Assembly (NCBI GenBank): GCA_001466705.2
Contig: LATX02000057.1
Location: forward strand, 603,427 to 667,426
Reading direction: 5' to 3'
Length of the DNA stretch: 64,000 bases
Origin: Moniliophthora roreri
Lineage: Eukaryota; Basidiomycota; Agaricomycetes; Agaricales; Marasmiaceae
How positions within the stretch are numbered: the stretch's first letter is position 1; each line of letters starts with the position of its first letter. The notes below the pieces were generated by a model, which did no database searches, was not told where the DNA came from, and saw nothing but the letters and a program-made list of their open reading frames with translations. Position numbers and translations under genes: made by a program. Below, piece after piece: positions 49,166 to 60,811 of the stretch.

Positions 49166-51607
49166 GAGCCTTAAAAACCCATGGAAAAGCATGTTATGTC
49201 CTCTTTCGCACTTCTGTTTCTCCCAAGTATCACCACCACCAGTTCGCCCAGGCTTGGGTGGCGAGCGCTTGTTCGCCTCTTCCGCGGCGCCTTTGCGAAG
49301 TCCTCCTCTTATTAAGTGATTGGCTCCAAGATCACCTGCCTCCCAGTCTGTGTTCATTTTTGTGCGTAGTTCGACCCGTCTCCGTTGGCAGCCTACACAA
49401 CCCAGGATGTTGTTCAGTGGCAGCAGTTCCAGCCTGGAGATACATCTGGTGGATACGTCACGCAAAGTTTTAATACGGATTCGCCTGGTATTTGGAGTAG
49501 TGGCGATTATTCAGATCCAATTCATGGAATCGTCACGTCTTGTCCCACTTGAATCCGTTATTGCGGGTCATTCTCGATCCGGGATAGAAGTGGGGAAACT
49601 CAGGTGCTAGCGGGAGAATTTTGAGCACGGAGCGTTTGCAGATGTTGAATGGCAGCAAATGAGATCCACCTTTCCATTTGAGTTACCGAGAGACACAGAC
49701 AGTTATGCCATGTACGTGCACAATCGCTCTATTCCTTTCTTTCTCTTATCCTTCTTTTTGAAGACCGAAATGGGACTATTCAGCATTGCCCCTACCCTCT
49801 CAAACCTGTGTGCATTCTATCCGAAGGCTGGCAAGAGCGTACATATTTCGAGGGCCGCCCTTATTCCTATCGCAAGGCAGAGGCCAGTCGAACCCTTGCT
49901 TCCTCATCGAAGCATTTGGTTCAAGAACGTGCTCACAGGTTCATGGCTGTATAGTCCCGAGAATACGACTCAGACCCAAACGCATATTGGAACGACTACA
50001 TTCCGGACACGTTCGACTTGAAAAACTGTCCTCTGGTACCGCGATTGGTCAAAACCGACACAAGGTTATGGCTCTTACTACTACGTATGCTATCCAATTT
50101 CAACCAATACGTGTATCGGAGGTTGATGTAATGCGGGTACCGGTTCGCCTGCCCTTTTACGCACCATTATCGTTAACATCATAAATAACTATTGCTAGGA
50201 CTCACATCCAGCATTTTCATATAGGGCACACGGTCAACTCCCAAGAAACTCTCCGTCTCTGAGTTTGATTAATCGTGCTCTTGTCGGCAAGTTATACCAC
50301 GTATCGAATCTTTGCAGGCTGACCAAGTATACAGATCCTGCGACATCCAAGAAAATTGCTATCACACAAACTACGGAAAATTGCCCTCAACTGTGAGTTT
50401 AAGGAATCGCCGACGCTCAACGCCTGCCAACTCATGCTATCTTAAAACAGGTGATCTGAAACGAGGCGGAGACGGCTGCCCTTGGATCATGGCCTCTGAG
50501 CAGCCGGCCAGTCCAGTAGATATGCAACGACACATTCTTTAACTAAACTAACCAGGTCGTGATCACTATCCTAGCCTCTACGGCCAGCAGGGAGCATGCC
50601 TGGGCAGGCGACGGTCTGTCTATGGCGAAGGCTTTCGATCAACTATGCGTTTCTACTTCTTCCGTTTCCTTCTTCCGTTTTTTCTTCCACCAGCACTATG
50701 GATTCCCTCGCCGGTTTGACAGAGTCACGATGGATAATTATGTGGTAAAATGCTGGCATGATGTGATTAACCGATTTACCAGAGTCAGAAAAGCAAACCA
50801 CTTTTGTAAGTCCACTTACAAGTGTCAAATCGAGAGACGGAGAATCGATTGCTCGATTTTCGCTATTGGTTTGAAGGGAACCGTCCGGTTAAGTGAATGT
50901 GTCCTGGATGTCCCGAAGGTCGTCAGCCAAGATACAGTCATCACACAGTACAAAGTTGCTCAGATTGCAAGCCTCCTGTCTATAATGTGCAGCCTTGGCA
51001 CGGTAATACTCGGGCTCTTCTTGATTCGGAAGCACAGGATGCATGAACATGATTTGGTGAACCAGGTGGTGGCTCAACCTCGCCTTGACTTTCCGTGGCT
51101 TCTCTGACATGTATCCTCCCGCGGTTCAAAAACAATATCTCCATGCCAAGACTAATGTAAATGGGGTCACGAAAAGCTCGTAATCATTTTACAGTCTTCC
51201 ATTCGTGTTCCTAATGTGGAGTGAGTTGATGCCAAGTCATAACGAGTCGCGAACTGAACCGACCTCGATTTGCCTGTTATCTTTGTTGATTCAGCCTGGC
51301 CTTCTTCCTACGCAACTTCTTGCATTCACATATGTTTCGACTTTCAAAATTGGCGCCACGTTCTATCATTGGGATTTTTCCTGTGTACCTCATGTTGGTT
51401 CTCGTTCTCTGCGTATATCACCTATGGAAGTGGAATGACGATTCTGTTGCCGAATGCCAGAGTGTTTGGTCCCTACTTCAGAAGTTGAAATGGTTCGTCC
51501 GAAAGGAGAAGATCTCCAATTCCGATATCAATAACAATGCCAGTCCTCCCCTAACCCTGGACTGCGCTGGAACTGCCAATGACAGAGCTATGTTCAGTAA
51601 TTTCTGA
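49166..51607 (+). CDS. Unrecognised multi-exon secreted or membrane protein
   Basis: Several consecutive plus-strand segments look coding and are separated by plausible short introns, but I could not build a complete model. A likely start near 49174-49195 (SSFALLFLPSITTTSS) could be a signal peptide. Later segments are QDVVQWQQFQPGDTSGGYVT (about 49393-49550), VEWQQMRSTFPFELPRDTDS (about 49648-49715, donor gtacgtgc), a segment after gaag at 49764 (PKWDYSALPLPSQ), and PNAYWNDYIPDTFDLKNCP (about 49978). Toward the end are two TM helices: VAQIASLLSIMCSLGTVILG (about 50960-51020) and VYLMLVLVLCVYHLWKW (about 51380-51435), the latter followed by a polar tail ending at 51607. The topology suggests a large ectodomain and C-terminal membrane anchors. 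Family unknown; decay cannot be excluded. Confidence 0.35.
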
Positions 51608-51724
51608 GGCCCTCTTGACCTTCGAAGGACAGTAGACTGCCTTGGTGGGGTGTAGATGGTTTGAACGATGATGTGCTCGCATCGTGCACAAATAGTGTAT
51701 ATTATCAATGTTCCCTTGTATGAG

Positions 51725-52578
51725 CTACATGGGTATCTTATCAACCTCCTCTAGCGTCCAGTATTTTCTCAGATTCTCCCCTCTCAAATCAGAAACCTAC
51801 GTAAAGCATAGAATTAGCCGCGTTGCAAGGATATGATGTACGAACGTACCTCCTGATCCAGATGGGCAAACAAAACCTCCCGAAAACTGTCGAGACATGC
51901 TCGCATCTCTCCCGGGGAGTACGAGCTGGGGTCTTCCTTGAACTTGATGACTAAATCTTGGAGCTTGGCCAGCCCTGTTGCAAAAAGCTCGGGTCAGGGA
52001 CTCAAGAGGCGGAAGGAAGGCCCGATGCTAATGCCTTGGCAGGGGACCTACCATTATGAATCTCTTCATGCGATTTCAGATGGTCGGAGTCACTGGAAAA
52101 TTCTTTCATCCTTGTTGCGAGTAACGGAAAGATGTGGCGCTCCTCGATTGTGTGGTGCATTGTGAGATCTACAGTATGGTCGGTTAGGATCTATCAGAAA
52201 CCAGGAGCGCTTTTCAGGGTCAAATAGAACCCACGGTGATTCAGTCGTCTAGCAGTATCAAGGTAGAGCGAAAGCGATAAGCCACGGTTCGTAAAGGACC
52301 CATCCGCGAGCTTTGGATACCAATATAACGGCTGGACCGTATCTTGCTGAGGAGGACGGACCTCGTATAGAGTATTATCTGTCACGAGCCGTGGTAAGTT
52401 CAATGGGGGCGAAAACGGCAAAAGATCTCTTGACTGACATTCTTCCTTGAACCATTGATGGAAACTGTCCATGTGTTCGCTGAGCTATGATAAAAGTGTC
52501 AGAAGGCAAGTATTCATCCCGTTATGTTGCCCCTACACGATTCCAACGCTTTTCTTCTCTGAGCTTGGCGGATGACAT
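51725..52578 (-). CDS. Hemerythrin (HHE) cation-binding domain protein
   Basis: Fungal HHE proteins carry a four-helix bundle that can bind a di-iron or other metal centre; their roles are poorly defined. Exon 1 (52578-52537) encodes MSSAKLREEKRWNR and joins exon 2 (from 52484) LSEHMDSFHQWFKEE, exactly as in relatives. Then come KLADGSFTNRGLSLSLYLDT, NHHLTMHHTIEERHIFPLLA (ligand histidines), HLKSHEEIH, YSPGEMRACLDSFREVLFAH with LDQEVSDL, and the terminal KYWTLEEVDKIPM. The segment between KEE and KLADGSF is about 33 residues longer than in relatives, so an unresolved intron is likely there. The start lies 587 bp from the divergent amidohydrolase. Confidence 0.88.
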
Positions 52579-53164
52579 GCTGAGAAAACTGTGTGAAGAT
52601 CGCAATGCTGAAGGTTTAAATCCTAGTTTAGACTCGTGCACTACGAAGTTCGAAACCCAAAAGATATTCATAATCAGTGGCAATCTTGTACACTTCGCGG
52701 CCGTTAGTCTTAGCATTTTACAAATGCATTCGGTATTATTATGCGCCATACCACCAGCTCTAGTTATCGGCTCTGTTCTACTCACCAGAGTATTGAAGGA
52801 GTCTGTGCTGCTGAGAGATGGTTTTGGTTCGAGCTGGAGTTGGTTCATGATACAAAAGTCGAGTGGTTTGAAGGCATTAAAACACGCACTTGACAAGCGT
52901 AAGTATGATTTTTCACGGATTCCAGAATATCCACCTAGAGTTCCTCGGACGACGACTTGCCCGGCCTTCGTTGGAGGTTTAGTTGCGATAGGCTTGAAGG
53001 AGACTTGGAAATTCACACGGAGTTCGGCATTGGGCGCCTGGGCTCCGGGCGGCACTTCGTGTCTCAGCCGCCTGCACGTCAACAGACCGTGCAACACGAG
53101 TTTCTCAGGTCTCCTTCACTGGGCTCAAATGCAGAAGGATACCTGGACATCTTTCCGGACAAAC

Positions 53165-56100
53165 ATGCCTTCACCGCGGAAGAACCCAAACTACCCCATT
53201 CTCATATTGTTGATCTCTGCTCTTGCCCTCATCTGGTTCACATACGACCTACGGAATCCACTATTTCAACTTACCTCTTCTCTGGCTCGCGCTGACGTGG
53301 ATTCTGTCCTGCAGAAGTGCAATTCTCTCAAGCAAAAAGCCGGGCCACCATCTGACTTTCACAGGCGAAGGCAGTCAGACCGATTCGTTCCTGGTACCAG
53401 ACCTACTTTGATAAAGAATGCGAAAATCTGGACTGGTTTACAAAATGGGACGGAGGAACTGCACGGTGACATTCTGTTGGATAAGGGGCTGATTAAGGGC
53501 ATTGGAAGAATCGCAAAGTCGCTGATTTCAAATTATGGGAACGATTTACTTGTCCTGGACGCACATCATCGCTGGGTTACACCCGGAGTTGTGGACGTGC
53601 ATTCTCACATTGGCGATGCAGCATCACCAGCCTTGGATGGAGCAGAGGACGATAATTCTTTCAAGGGTACCATTGCACCCTGGTTGCGGTCCTTAGATGG
53701 TCTGAATACCCACGACGCTTCATATGCACTTTCAATATCGGGCGGTGTCACGACAAGTCTTGTGTTGCCCGGTTCCGCCAATGCTATTGGTAAGAGATCT
53801 TGCCCACCAAAACTGGGTGCAACCTAACAGAATGTTTTTGCATAGGAGGCCAAGCTTTCGTCATCAAGCTTCGCAGAACGGAAGAACGGTCACCTACTTC
53901 TATGCTTCTGGAACCCCCCTTTATTTTGAACGGCTCTTCCACCACCGCATCTTCTGCGCACTGGCGACATATGAAGTAGATCAAGGGTACTGCTGATTAT
54001 GATACCGTACTCACAGCTGTTTTTCTAGACACGCTTGCGGTATGTCATACTGATGAAAATTGCACCTGTGAAAATTTTGACTGATCCCAGTGTAGGGGAG
54101 AATCCAAGTAAGTTCTGTCATTTACTTCTAATGACGCAACGAAGTACTGACTTCTGCAGGCAGAGTCTATTCGGATACAAGAATGGTGAATAGTCTTCCT
54201 CCCTCGTTGTGTTAGTTCACGCTGAGTCTTTGCTGGCAGGATACAATTTGGGCATTTCGCGAAGCGTTAGTGACAGGCTCCACCCTCATGATCGTTCCTG
54301 ACAGGTAATGGCCAGTTACAACACGGCAAGCCAGATAATGAAGAAACAGGACGAATTCTGCGCTAAGGTCGAGAAGGGTAACTTTGAAGGTCTGGAAGAC
54401 TTTCCAGAGGATTTGAAATGGGTGGCTCTGGTCGACGTTTTGAGGGGCAGAGTTAAGGTAAGAGCTCGTGCCTTTCAGTTCCCCTCTTACTCAATCTCTT
54501 CTTTAGGTGAATATCCACTGCTATGAGGCAGTTGATCTTGATGCATTGGTCAGAGTACGTGTTCGCCGCTTACTCACAGACCGGATAGTGTTGAAGGGGG
54601 TCATGGATTGATAGTTATCCAACGAGTTCAAGTTCCCCATTGCAGCATTTCATCACGCCCACGAAACATATTTAGTTCCCAATCTCCTCAAGAAGGCTTA
54701 CGGTCCTTTAATCACCGCATTTCCCATAACTCCCGACTGACTCTAGATACAGGCCAGACCCCCGCTGTCGCTCTGTTCGCGACAAGTGCGAGGTAGGAAA
54801 GCCGGTTTACACATATACCTTGAGTAACAAGTTCTCAGATATAAGAGAGAAGCATACCGGGCCTCCGAATTCGCCCCAAAGATCCTCGCAGATAATGGAA
54901 TCAGGGTCACGATGAAGGTAAGTCTCTGTTCATGTTGTTCCCATTCTACTTCCAATATTTCTTTTTAAGAGCGATCATCCGGTTTTGAGTTCACGCTTCT
55001 TGCTCTACGAGGCTCAACAAGCACATTACTATGGTCTAGATGACAACTTGGCTATAGCGGCAGTCACCAGCAATGCAGCTGAAGTCTTGGGTAAGTATTG
55101 TTTAAGAATGACAATAGGTCAGTTTCTAATTGTACCAATAAGGAATGGGTCATAGAATTGGATACTTGCAATCAGGTTGCGTAGTCGTTTACCCACTGAT
55201 TCTGTAGTGCTGATTCATTGTGTTCAGGTTGGGATGCTGACGTCGTGATGTGGGATTCGCATCCATTGGCTCTGGGTGCCACACCAGTGCAAGTTTTCAT
55301 CGATGGAATCCCCCAACTAGATTCTCCGTACGTAGCTAGGAAGCCGGATTCATTCCAAGATTCCCCCAAAGTTCCGAACTTTGACGACGAAGCCCGAAAA
55401 GCCATTCAATACGATGGTCTACCTCCTTTGACCCCTTCAGAATCATCTTCAGAAACAGTAGTTTTCACTAACGTCAAGACCGTATTCACGCGTTCTTCCA
55501 ATGGCAATGTCAAAACACTCTATGAAACACAAGGAGAAAAGTCACTAGGCACTGTCGTTGCAACTGGCGGCAAGGTCGTGTGTACCGGAATCCATGAAAC
55601 CTGTATGAAGAGCAGCGTCCGGAACGGCATTGACACCACATTTGTCGACCTGCAAGGTGGTTCGATATTCCCAGCACTGGTTTCCTTCGGAGCTCCTCTG
55701 GGACTGGAACACATAAACCAGGAACCCTCAACCAATGACGATGATGTGCTTGATCCCTTGTTGACCCGCGTTCCGGCCATTCTAGGCAGCGATTCAGCGG
55801 TTACGCGTGCTGCGGATGGTCTGCTGTTCAACACCCGCGATGCTTTGTGGGTTCCATCGACTCCCATTTGATTTTATCCTCACGTATCTCCTAAGGCTTG
55901 CATACCGTGCTGGTGTAACAAGTGCCATTAGTGCCCCAACTCATCGGGGATTTCTTTCTGGGCTTGGAACCCTATTCTCGACCGGCGCATCCCACAAGTT
56001 AGAAGAAGGTGCACTGATACAGGAAACCACCGGGCTTCATGTCTCAGTCAGACACTACGGAACTCCCGGCGTCAGTACACAGATCGGAGTGCTTCGACGA

Positions 56101-56867
56101 ATGTTGTTGAACCCGCCAGAGGGCGCTCTAGGTGACCAGTTCAAGAAGGTGCTTGAGGTAGTTGACGAGCTTCCATTTCAGTGATTTGTCTTGCACTAAT
56201 TCAAAAATGTAGGGCGACATTCCACTCGTTGTTGAAGCCCATAGTGCCGATATCATTGCCACGCTCATATTGTTGAAGAAGCAAGTTGAACTTGAGAAAC
56301 GTGCCACTCTGAAACTCACCATCACCGGTGGGGCAGAGGCGCATCTTTTGGCGGGAGAACTGGCTGCAGCAGATGTCGGTGTCGTTCTTTCCCCTCCTCG
56401 ACCCTTCCCCTACGTGTGGGAGGATCGCAGAATGTAAGCGTATCGTCCATCAGCCCGAGTCTCTGGGCTTATTTCCCTGTTTTTCAGCTTGCCTGGCCCC
56501 CCTCTTACCGAGCACAGCGCCATAAGCAAACTCATTATGCACAACGTGACACTTGGCATTGGTATAGAGGAGATCTGGAGCGCTAGAAACACTAGGTTCG
56601 ACGTTGCATGGGTACGTGTAGAAACTCGCCTTCTTCGAAATATATCTCATAAGACTACGTCATCAGGCATCGCTCGAAGCTAATGGAAAGCTTTCGAAGG
56701 AGAACGCGATCGCTATCGGCTCGACTAACATTGAGAAATTACTTGGTGCTAAGGTTGAAGCGGAGGAAGCCGATCTTGTTGCTACTGCCGGAGGGGATCT
56801 TTTTGACCTAGGAGCGAAAGTCGTCGGGGTGATCTCTCCTAGACAGAAGGCGGTCAACTTGTTTTAA
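53165..56867 (+). CDS. Membrane-anchored amidohydrolase-superfamily protein, two lobes
   Basis: The chosen ATG gives MPSPRKNPNYPILILLISAL, an N-terminal TM anchor, matching relatives. Lobe 1 is a metal-dependent amidohydrolase TIM barrel: TPGVVDVHSHIGD (HxH), VNIHCYEAVD (His), FPIAAFHHAHETYLVP (His) and MKSDHPVL (Asp), then the imidazolonepropionase-like MGHRIGYLQSGWDADVVMWD. About fifteen introns are short, including one that joins KAY to DTGQTPAVALFATSARYK across 54694-54748. Lobe 2 (from VVFTNVKTVFTRSSNGN) repeats the fold, but its equivalent of the HxH strand reads FPALVSFGAPLGLEH and has lost the motif. JGI-type annotations often call such genes CE9, which I think is only fold-level. The upstream frame stays open to 52487 (see findings). 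Confidence 0.83.
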
Positions 56868-57103
56868 AGTATCTCGACGACTCCGAAGCAGTGTAAGTAT
56901 TTATTATCTAGGTCCAACGCATTAGTTTGGTGTAACTAGTATTTATCTGCGACCAATCACGGACGACCTTGACTCTATTCCTTGCTATCAGTAGTGCCAA
57001 CAGACTCCGGGCGTCTGACTTTAATTATCTAATTCGAAATCGCTGGTCAATCGATCCATCACTTGCGATCGTCAGGTGTATCGTTACTTCGGGACTGAGC
57101 TAA
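56868..57103. promoter_or_regulatory. Upstream region of MBL-fold gene
   Basis: This 236-bp gap lies between tandem plus-strand genes. It should contain the amidohydrolase terminator and the MBL gene promoter. No site was identified. Confidence 0.3.
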
Positions 57104-58549
57104 ATGTCCGCTTCACCCCAGAAACCGACTCTTCAGTCAGTCGATAAATTGACGATTACCTTTCTCGTAGACAATTCTATTGAGTGGTACGTCGATCTCG
57201 AAGACTGTTCATATTTGGCTCTATAACGACTGACGTGTATGATATGCAGGTTTACCAAACTCCCTGCAGGATTCAGCCACGAAATCAAGCAACACCTGGA
57301 ACCTGAAAATCGCCCGGAGATCGATCCAACCACAGGAACGCCTATCCTAAACTTCAACGACTTCTGCTGCGGTGGGTAACTACATACGTACCGCTGTGGT
57401 TTCCTTGAACCTTCGCATTCTTTCTGCAGGTGCTCATGGCTTTTCTGCGCTCATTGTGAGCCCCATTCTCCTTCACACTTCGTCAAAAGACCAACTTGTC
57501 TTCAGCAAACCGAAATATCCGGTAGCCCACCCCACTACACCCTGTTCGACACGGGGCCGGATTCAACATCCCTCGTACGCAATATCACGGCCATGCGGAT
57601 TCCACCGGACAAGATAGATCGCGTTATCGTCTCTCATTGGCATAGTGATCATACCGGCGGACTCTTGTCTTTCCTCAACTTACGCAACCAGAACAAGGAT
57701 GCCAACTCTCGGTCTACATGTGTGGTTGATGTCCATCCAGACCGGCCCGTTGCACGAGGGATTGCACCTGGACCAAAGTACGATAAAGTGGTTTGTAGGC
57801 TAATGGAGGACCCGTCCTTTGAAGCAATAGAAAAAGCTGGCGGTCGAGTTGAAAAACATTTACAAGGACACACGGTGGCACAGGGCAGCGTATGGGTTAG
57901 CGGTGAAATTCCGAGGATAACCAAATTCGAAAGCCAAGGTTTGTTGGGTGCAATGCGATGGAAAGATAGAGAGTGGGTATCGGAACCTGTGAGCCTTATG
58001 TCACCTCTAGTCTCTATGTCATGCCACTCAGCTTGGTTTAGCATATCATGGACGAGAGGTATGCAGTGATTGATGTTGCCGGGAAGGGCCTGGTACTTTT
58101 CAGCGCGTAAGGAGTTCCCCTTCTGGTTATTAGTGCCTTGTGCTTGGGACGGTGACGTTCTTATCACTTGCTGTGTAGTTGCTCGCACGCTGGAATTGTC
58201 AATGTTGTCAAGCACGCAGTCGACTCCTTTACTCGGCCTGTTCATATGGTACGTGCTTGTATCACTTATCTTTGACTCTCTACTCACGATGATACAGGTC
58301 ATCGGAGGTCTTCACTTGGCAGGAATAGATAACGCTCCTCGTATCCAACCGACCGTCGACTTTTTCTCCACGACGCTGCGACCTTCACCCAACTTTATCC
58401 TTCCCATGCACTGCACTGGATTTCAAGCAAAAGTAGCTTTGGAGCAAGCCCTCGGCGAAGGGCGTGTCCCTGCTGGAGTCGGAATCAAGGTCGAGGTCAA
58501 GGCGGACTGGGAGCTCGAGAAGCGACTTGCTTCGGCAGTGTACCAGTAG
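57104..58549 (+). CDS. Metallo-beta-lactamase-fold hydrolase (COG1237 type)
   Basis: The protein starts MSASPQKPTLQSVDKLTITF and has the di-metal motif HWHSDH (VSHWHSDHTGGLLSFLN). Later ligands fit the COG1237 subgroup: FSACSHAGIVNVVKHAV and GGLHLAG. COG1237 includes archaeal enzymes of methanopterin synthesis and many uncharacterised hydrolases; the fungal substrate is unknown. The exons include 57104-57186 (donor gtacgt), a segment GFSALI joined after gtgagc...cttcag to QTEISGSPPHYTLFDTGPD, a long central exon, and the last exon with ILPMHCTGFQAKVALEQALG to the stop. No signal peptide, so probably cytosolic. It is convergent with BOS1 (124 bp between stops). Confidence 0.87.
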
Positions 58550-58673
58550 CGTTTTCCAAAGTCAAATCGGTCCAGCGTTCCTAGCATGGTATACCAATTA
58601 AGGTGCTAAGTATGCAACATAGGGTCAAAAACAATATGGTAGGAGGTCCCAGGTAGCAGTGAAGAAGCAAACG

Positions 58674-59635
58674 TCATCCAAGGTAGTACCAGATGAGGAA
58701 GAAACATAAGAATGTGACGATGGCACCTGCGAAAAAGATATACATGTCCTGGGTGCTGGAGAGAGAGGACAGTTAGGAGTAGCTCGTAAGGAATGAATTG
58801 CTATTCACCTCCGCCGTTCAATCCAACCAATAACGTCCCTACTCAATCCGAGTGTGTTCGCTGCAGTAAGCAGTCTAGTTTGAGTACCTTTCAGGATGTT
58901 TCTCTGATCGACAAGGTTATCCAACGCGTCTCTACCCTGCGCCAACAAGTCGTCCAACTGTGAATTCGTGTTTTGAATCCAGGTGTGCTCTCGGAGCGCA
59001 TAATCTTCACGAAGTTGAGGTGTAGGGCCACGGAAAGGCGACTCGGAATGTTCCTCCTCGGACCGTGGACGCAGACCTGGATGTAATGTCGTATTCTGTG
59101 AATGGGTAGTCTGGAACCGTCTTCGTGTATCTGAGGAACTCGAGGCCGGATTGACAGAAGTTATTAGTTCTGCCCTTTGCTCAGCTTCTCGCTGGGAATT
59201 AATATCACTTGATGGACCAAAGGTATAACATGTCACTTGACACACCTGAGCAGTGGCGTCAGCTTTCAATCTCTCAAATTGACTGCGTAATTCCATATAA
59301 TCCGTTCTAAATTTTTGCACGCGCCTGTAGTATGCGACATAAGATAATGTTCCTCGTTCAAAACACACTTATAGCTCACATTTGTGCCTTTTCCTGCTTT
59401 GCTTTGATCATTTCTCGTTTTGCCATCGAGTCATAATCATCTATGGTTCGGTTCATAGCAGCCAGCGAAGCTGATATCTGCCCTAACGCACGAAAGATGA
59501 GTGGGCTAAATATTTCTCGAGTTTAGAAAAAATTGAACCCATTAATGAAGCAGAAACGTCTCCATTTCGAAGACGTTCGAGATCGGCTTGTATGGAACTT
59601 GTCTGGCGAACGCCCGAGGTGTACAACGAGTTCAT
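58674..59635 (-). CDS. BOS1: Golgi SNARE Bos1 (membrin family)
   Basis: Bos1 is a Qb-SNARE that pairs with Sed5, Bet1 and Sec22 in ER-to-Golgi fusion. Exon 1 encodes NSLYTSGVRQTSSIQADLER, followed by ISASLAAMNRTIDDYDSMAK and KQEKAQMRVQKFRTDYMEL, the Habc region. A variable linker with RPRSEEEHSESPF leads to the SNARE helix QLDDLLAQGRDALDNLVDQR and TRLLTAANTLGLSRDVIGWI. The last exon, after a gtgaat...ccag intron, gives TQDMYIFFAGAIVTFLCFF as the C-terminal tail anchor. About 5 exons. The SNARE zero-layer glutamine is in the VDQR segment. Identification is strong. Confidence 0.92.
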
Positions 59636-60067
59636 GGCAAGAGGATAGGTTGTGTATCACGTGGAACTGAACGAGAGCGCGTCACTGACACGTTGCCGTC
59701 ACAGCCCGCCATGCCATGTACAACATTAATGTTCGAGGCCGGCGAGCGGCACAGCCCGCTACTGCTTGACTACTGAAAGGAATCTAGCCTGCTCGTAAAA
59801 TCATCTGCTTTCACAGATGCGCAAAATAATTTGCAAACGCACACGACATAAAAGTGCAAGAAGAAATCCCAGGCAGCATGCTATAGACGACCACAGCGAA
59901 CAGTGAATCAAATAATTAATAAACGAAGTAGATCTAGGTACAGACATACATACACGATGCATCAATTCAAAACAAGGGTGTATGTGTCGATGAAGAGCGT
60001 TCGGAGAGTAAGCTACACAACTTATAGAGTCATCGCCGCGTGTCGCACCATGATTCTGTTACGATTC
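59636..60067. other. Intergenic, nothing recognised
   Basis: This 432-bp interval lies between BOS1 and an unknown gene. It contains the BOS1 promoter and a short catacatacac run near 59944-59955. No coding sequence is supported. Confidence 0.35.
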
Positions 60068-60790
60068 TCATGGAACAGGAACGAAGATGTTTCCCTCGTG
60101 TTGATCAACTCCTCTGCTTGTTGCCAGATCACCCGCCATGGCGTAAAAGGTAAGTAACATTCGCCGGATGTAGTCGATACACGCCGTCTGTGAATACTGA
60201 GCCAACTTTTGAAAATTTGTGCTCATGAACACCGTGTTCCTATTGATTTTCAGAGTAGCAATGTCTTCGATGATGAGACCAGCAACAGGATCCACTCGCG
60301 CTTTCAGAGCCACAACCCTTACATTGGAAGGTATAACGGCACGAGTGACGAGTGACCGAATGATATCCCATCTCGACTCGTCGATATCCAGAGCGACATA
60401 CCGGACGGTTTGCAATTCTGCGAATGAAAGATGGTGCAGAATGTGACATTGCTCGGTGGGTTCCACGCAAATGACGCATTCCTTCATTACAGGCCAAGAA
60501 TCAACCACGTCTGCAACTGACATTGCTGGAAAGGACCTGCGGTCCATGTTGTCTCCCGAGTTAGCGAATTCTACGTAAAGCCTACCGTGGACGCATACGG
60601 CGGCCTCGGGAGACAAAAGTAACAGATGACTTCCCCGAAATAAAGTGAGCCGAGAGAAGCGAGAGGCTCGAACTGCGTAGAGGACGATAGAATGGAGCGC
60701 CAGATCAAGAGTCATGTTTTTGACCCGGCTAGCAATGCTTTTGATGAAGGAGGCAAACTCTACCAGAAAATCGGCAGTTGATGGAGGCAT
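60068..60790 (-). CDS. Hypothetical protein
   Basis: A long uninterrupted minus-strand frame (about 240 codons from ATG 60790; it is open back to 60811 and beyond through a GTG). It reads like genuine protein, for example MTLDLALHSIVLYAVRASRF, VADVVDSWPVMKECVICVEP, HHLSFAELQTVRYVALDIDE and NVRVVALKARVDPVAGLIIE. The leucine and charged-residue pattern, with alternating strand/helix periods, resembles the C-terminal LRR-like part of mushroom F-box proteins. No F-box is present in the frame; it may lie in an upstream exon. Function unknown. Confidence 0.5.
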   Translation of the reverse strand: MPPSTADFLVEFASFIKSIASRVKNMTLDLALHSIVLYAVRASRFSRLTLFRGSHLLLLSPEAAVCVHGRLYVEFANSGDNMDRRSFPAMSVADVVDSWPVMKECVICVEPTEQCHILHHLSFAELQTVRYVALDIDESRWDIIRSLVTRAVIPSNVRVVALKARVDPVAGLIIEDIATLKINRNTVFMSTNFQKLAQYSQTACIDYIRRMLLTFYAMAGDLATSRGVDQHEGNIFVPVP

Positions 60791-60811
60791 ACAGCTGGAA
60801 CGGGCCTTCAC

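Noticed and set aside
49055..49465. 136-codon minus-strand ORF.
   Set aside because: It is antisense to coding-like segments of the orphan gene, lacks family similarity and has no exon context.
53165..56867. Annotation of the amidohydrolase as a CE9 GlcNAc-6-phosphate deacetylase.
   Set aside because: Only the general fold and HxH motif agree; the imidazolonepropionase-like ending and TM anchor do not fit that enzyme.
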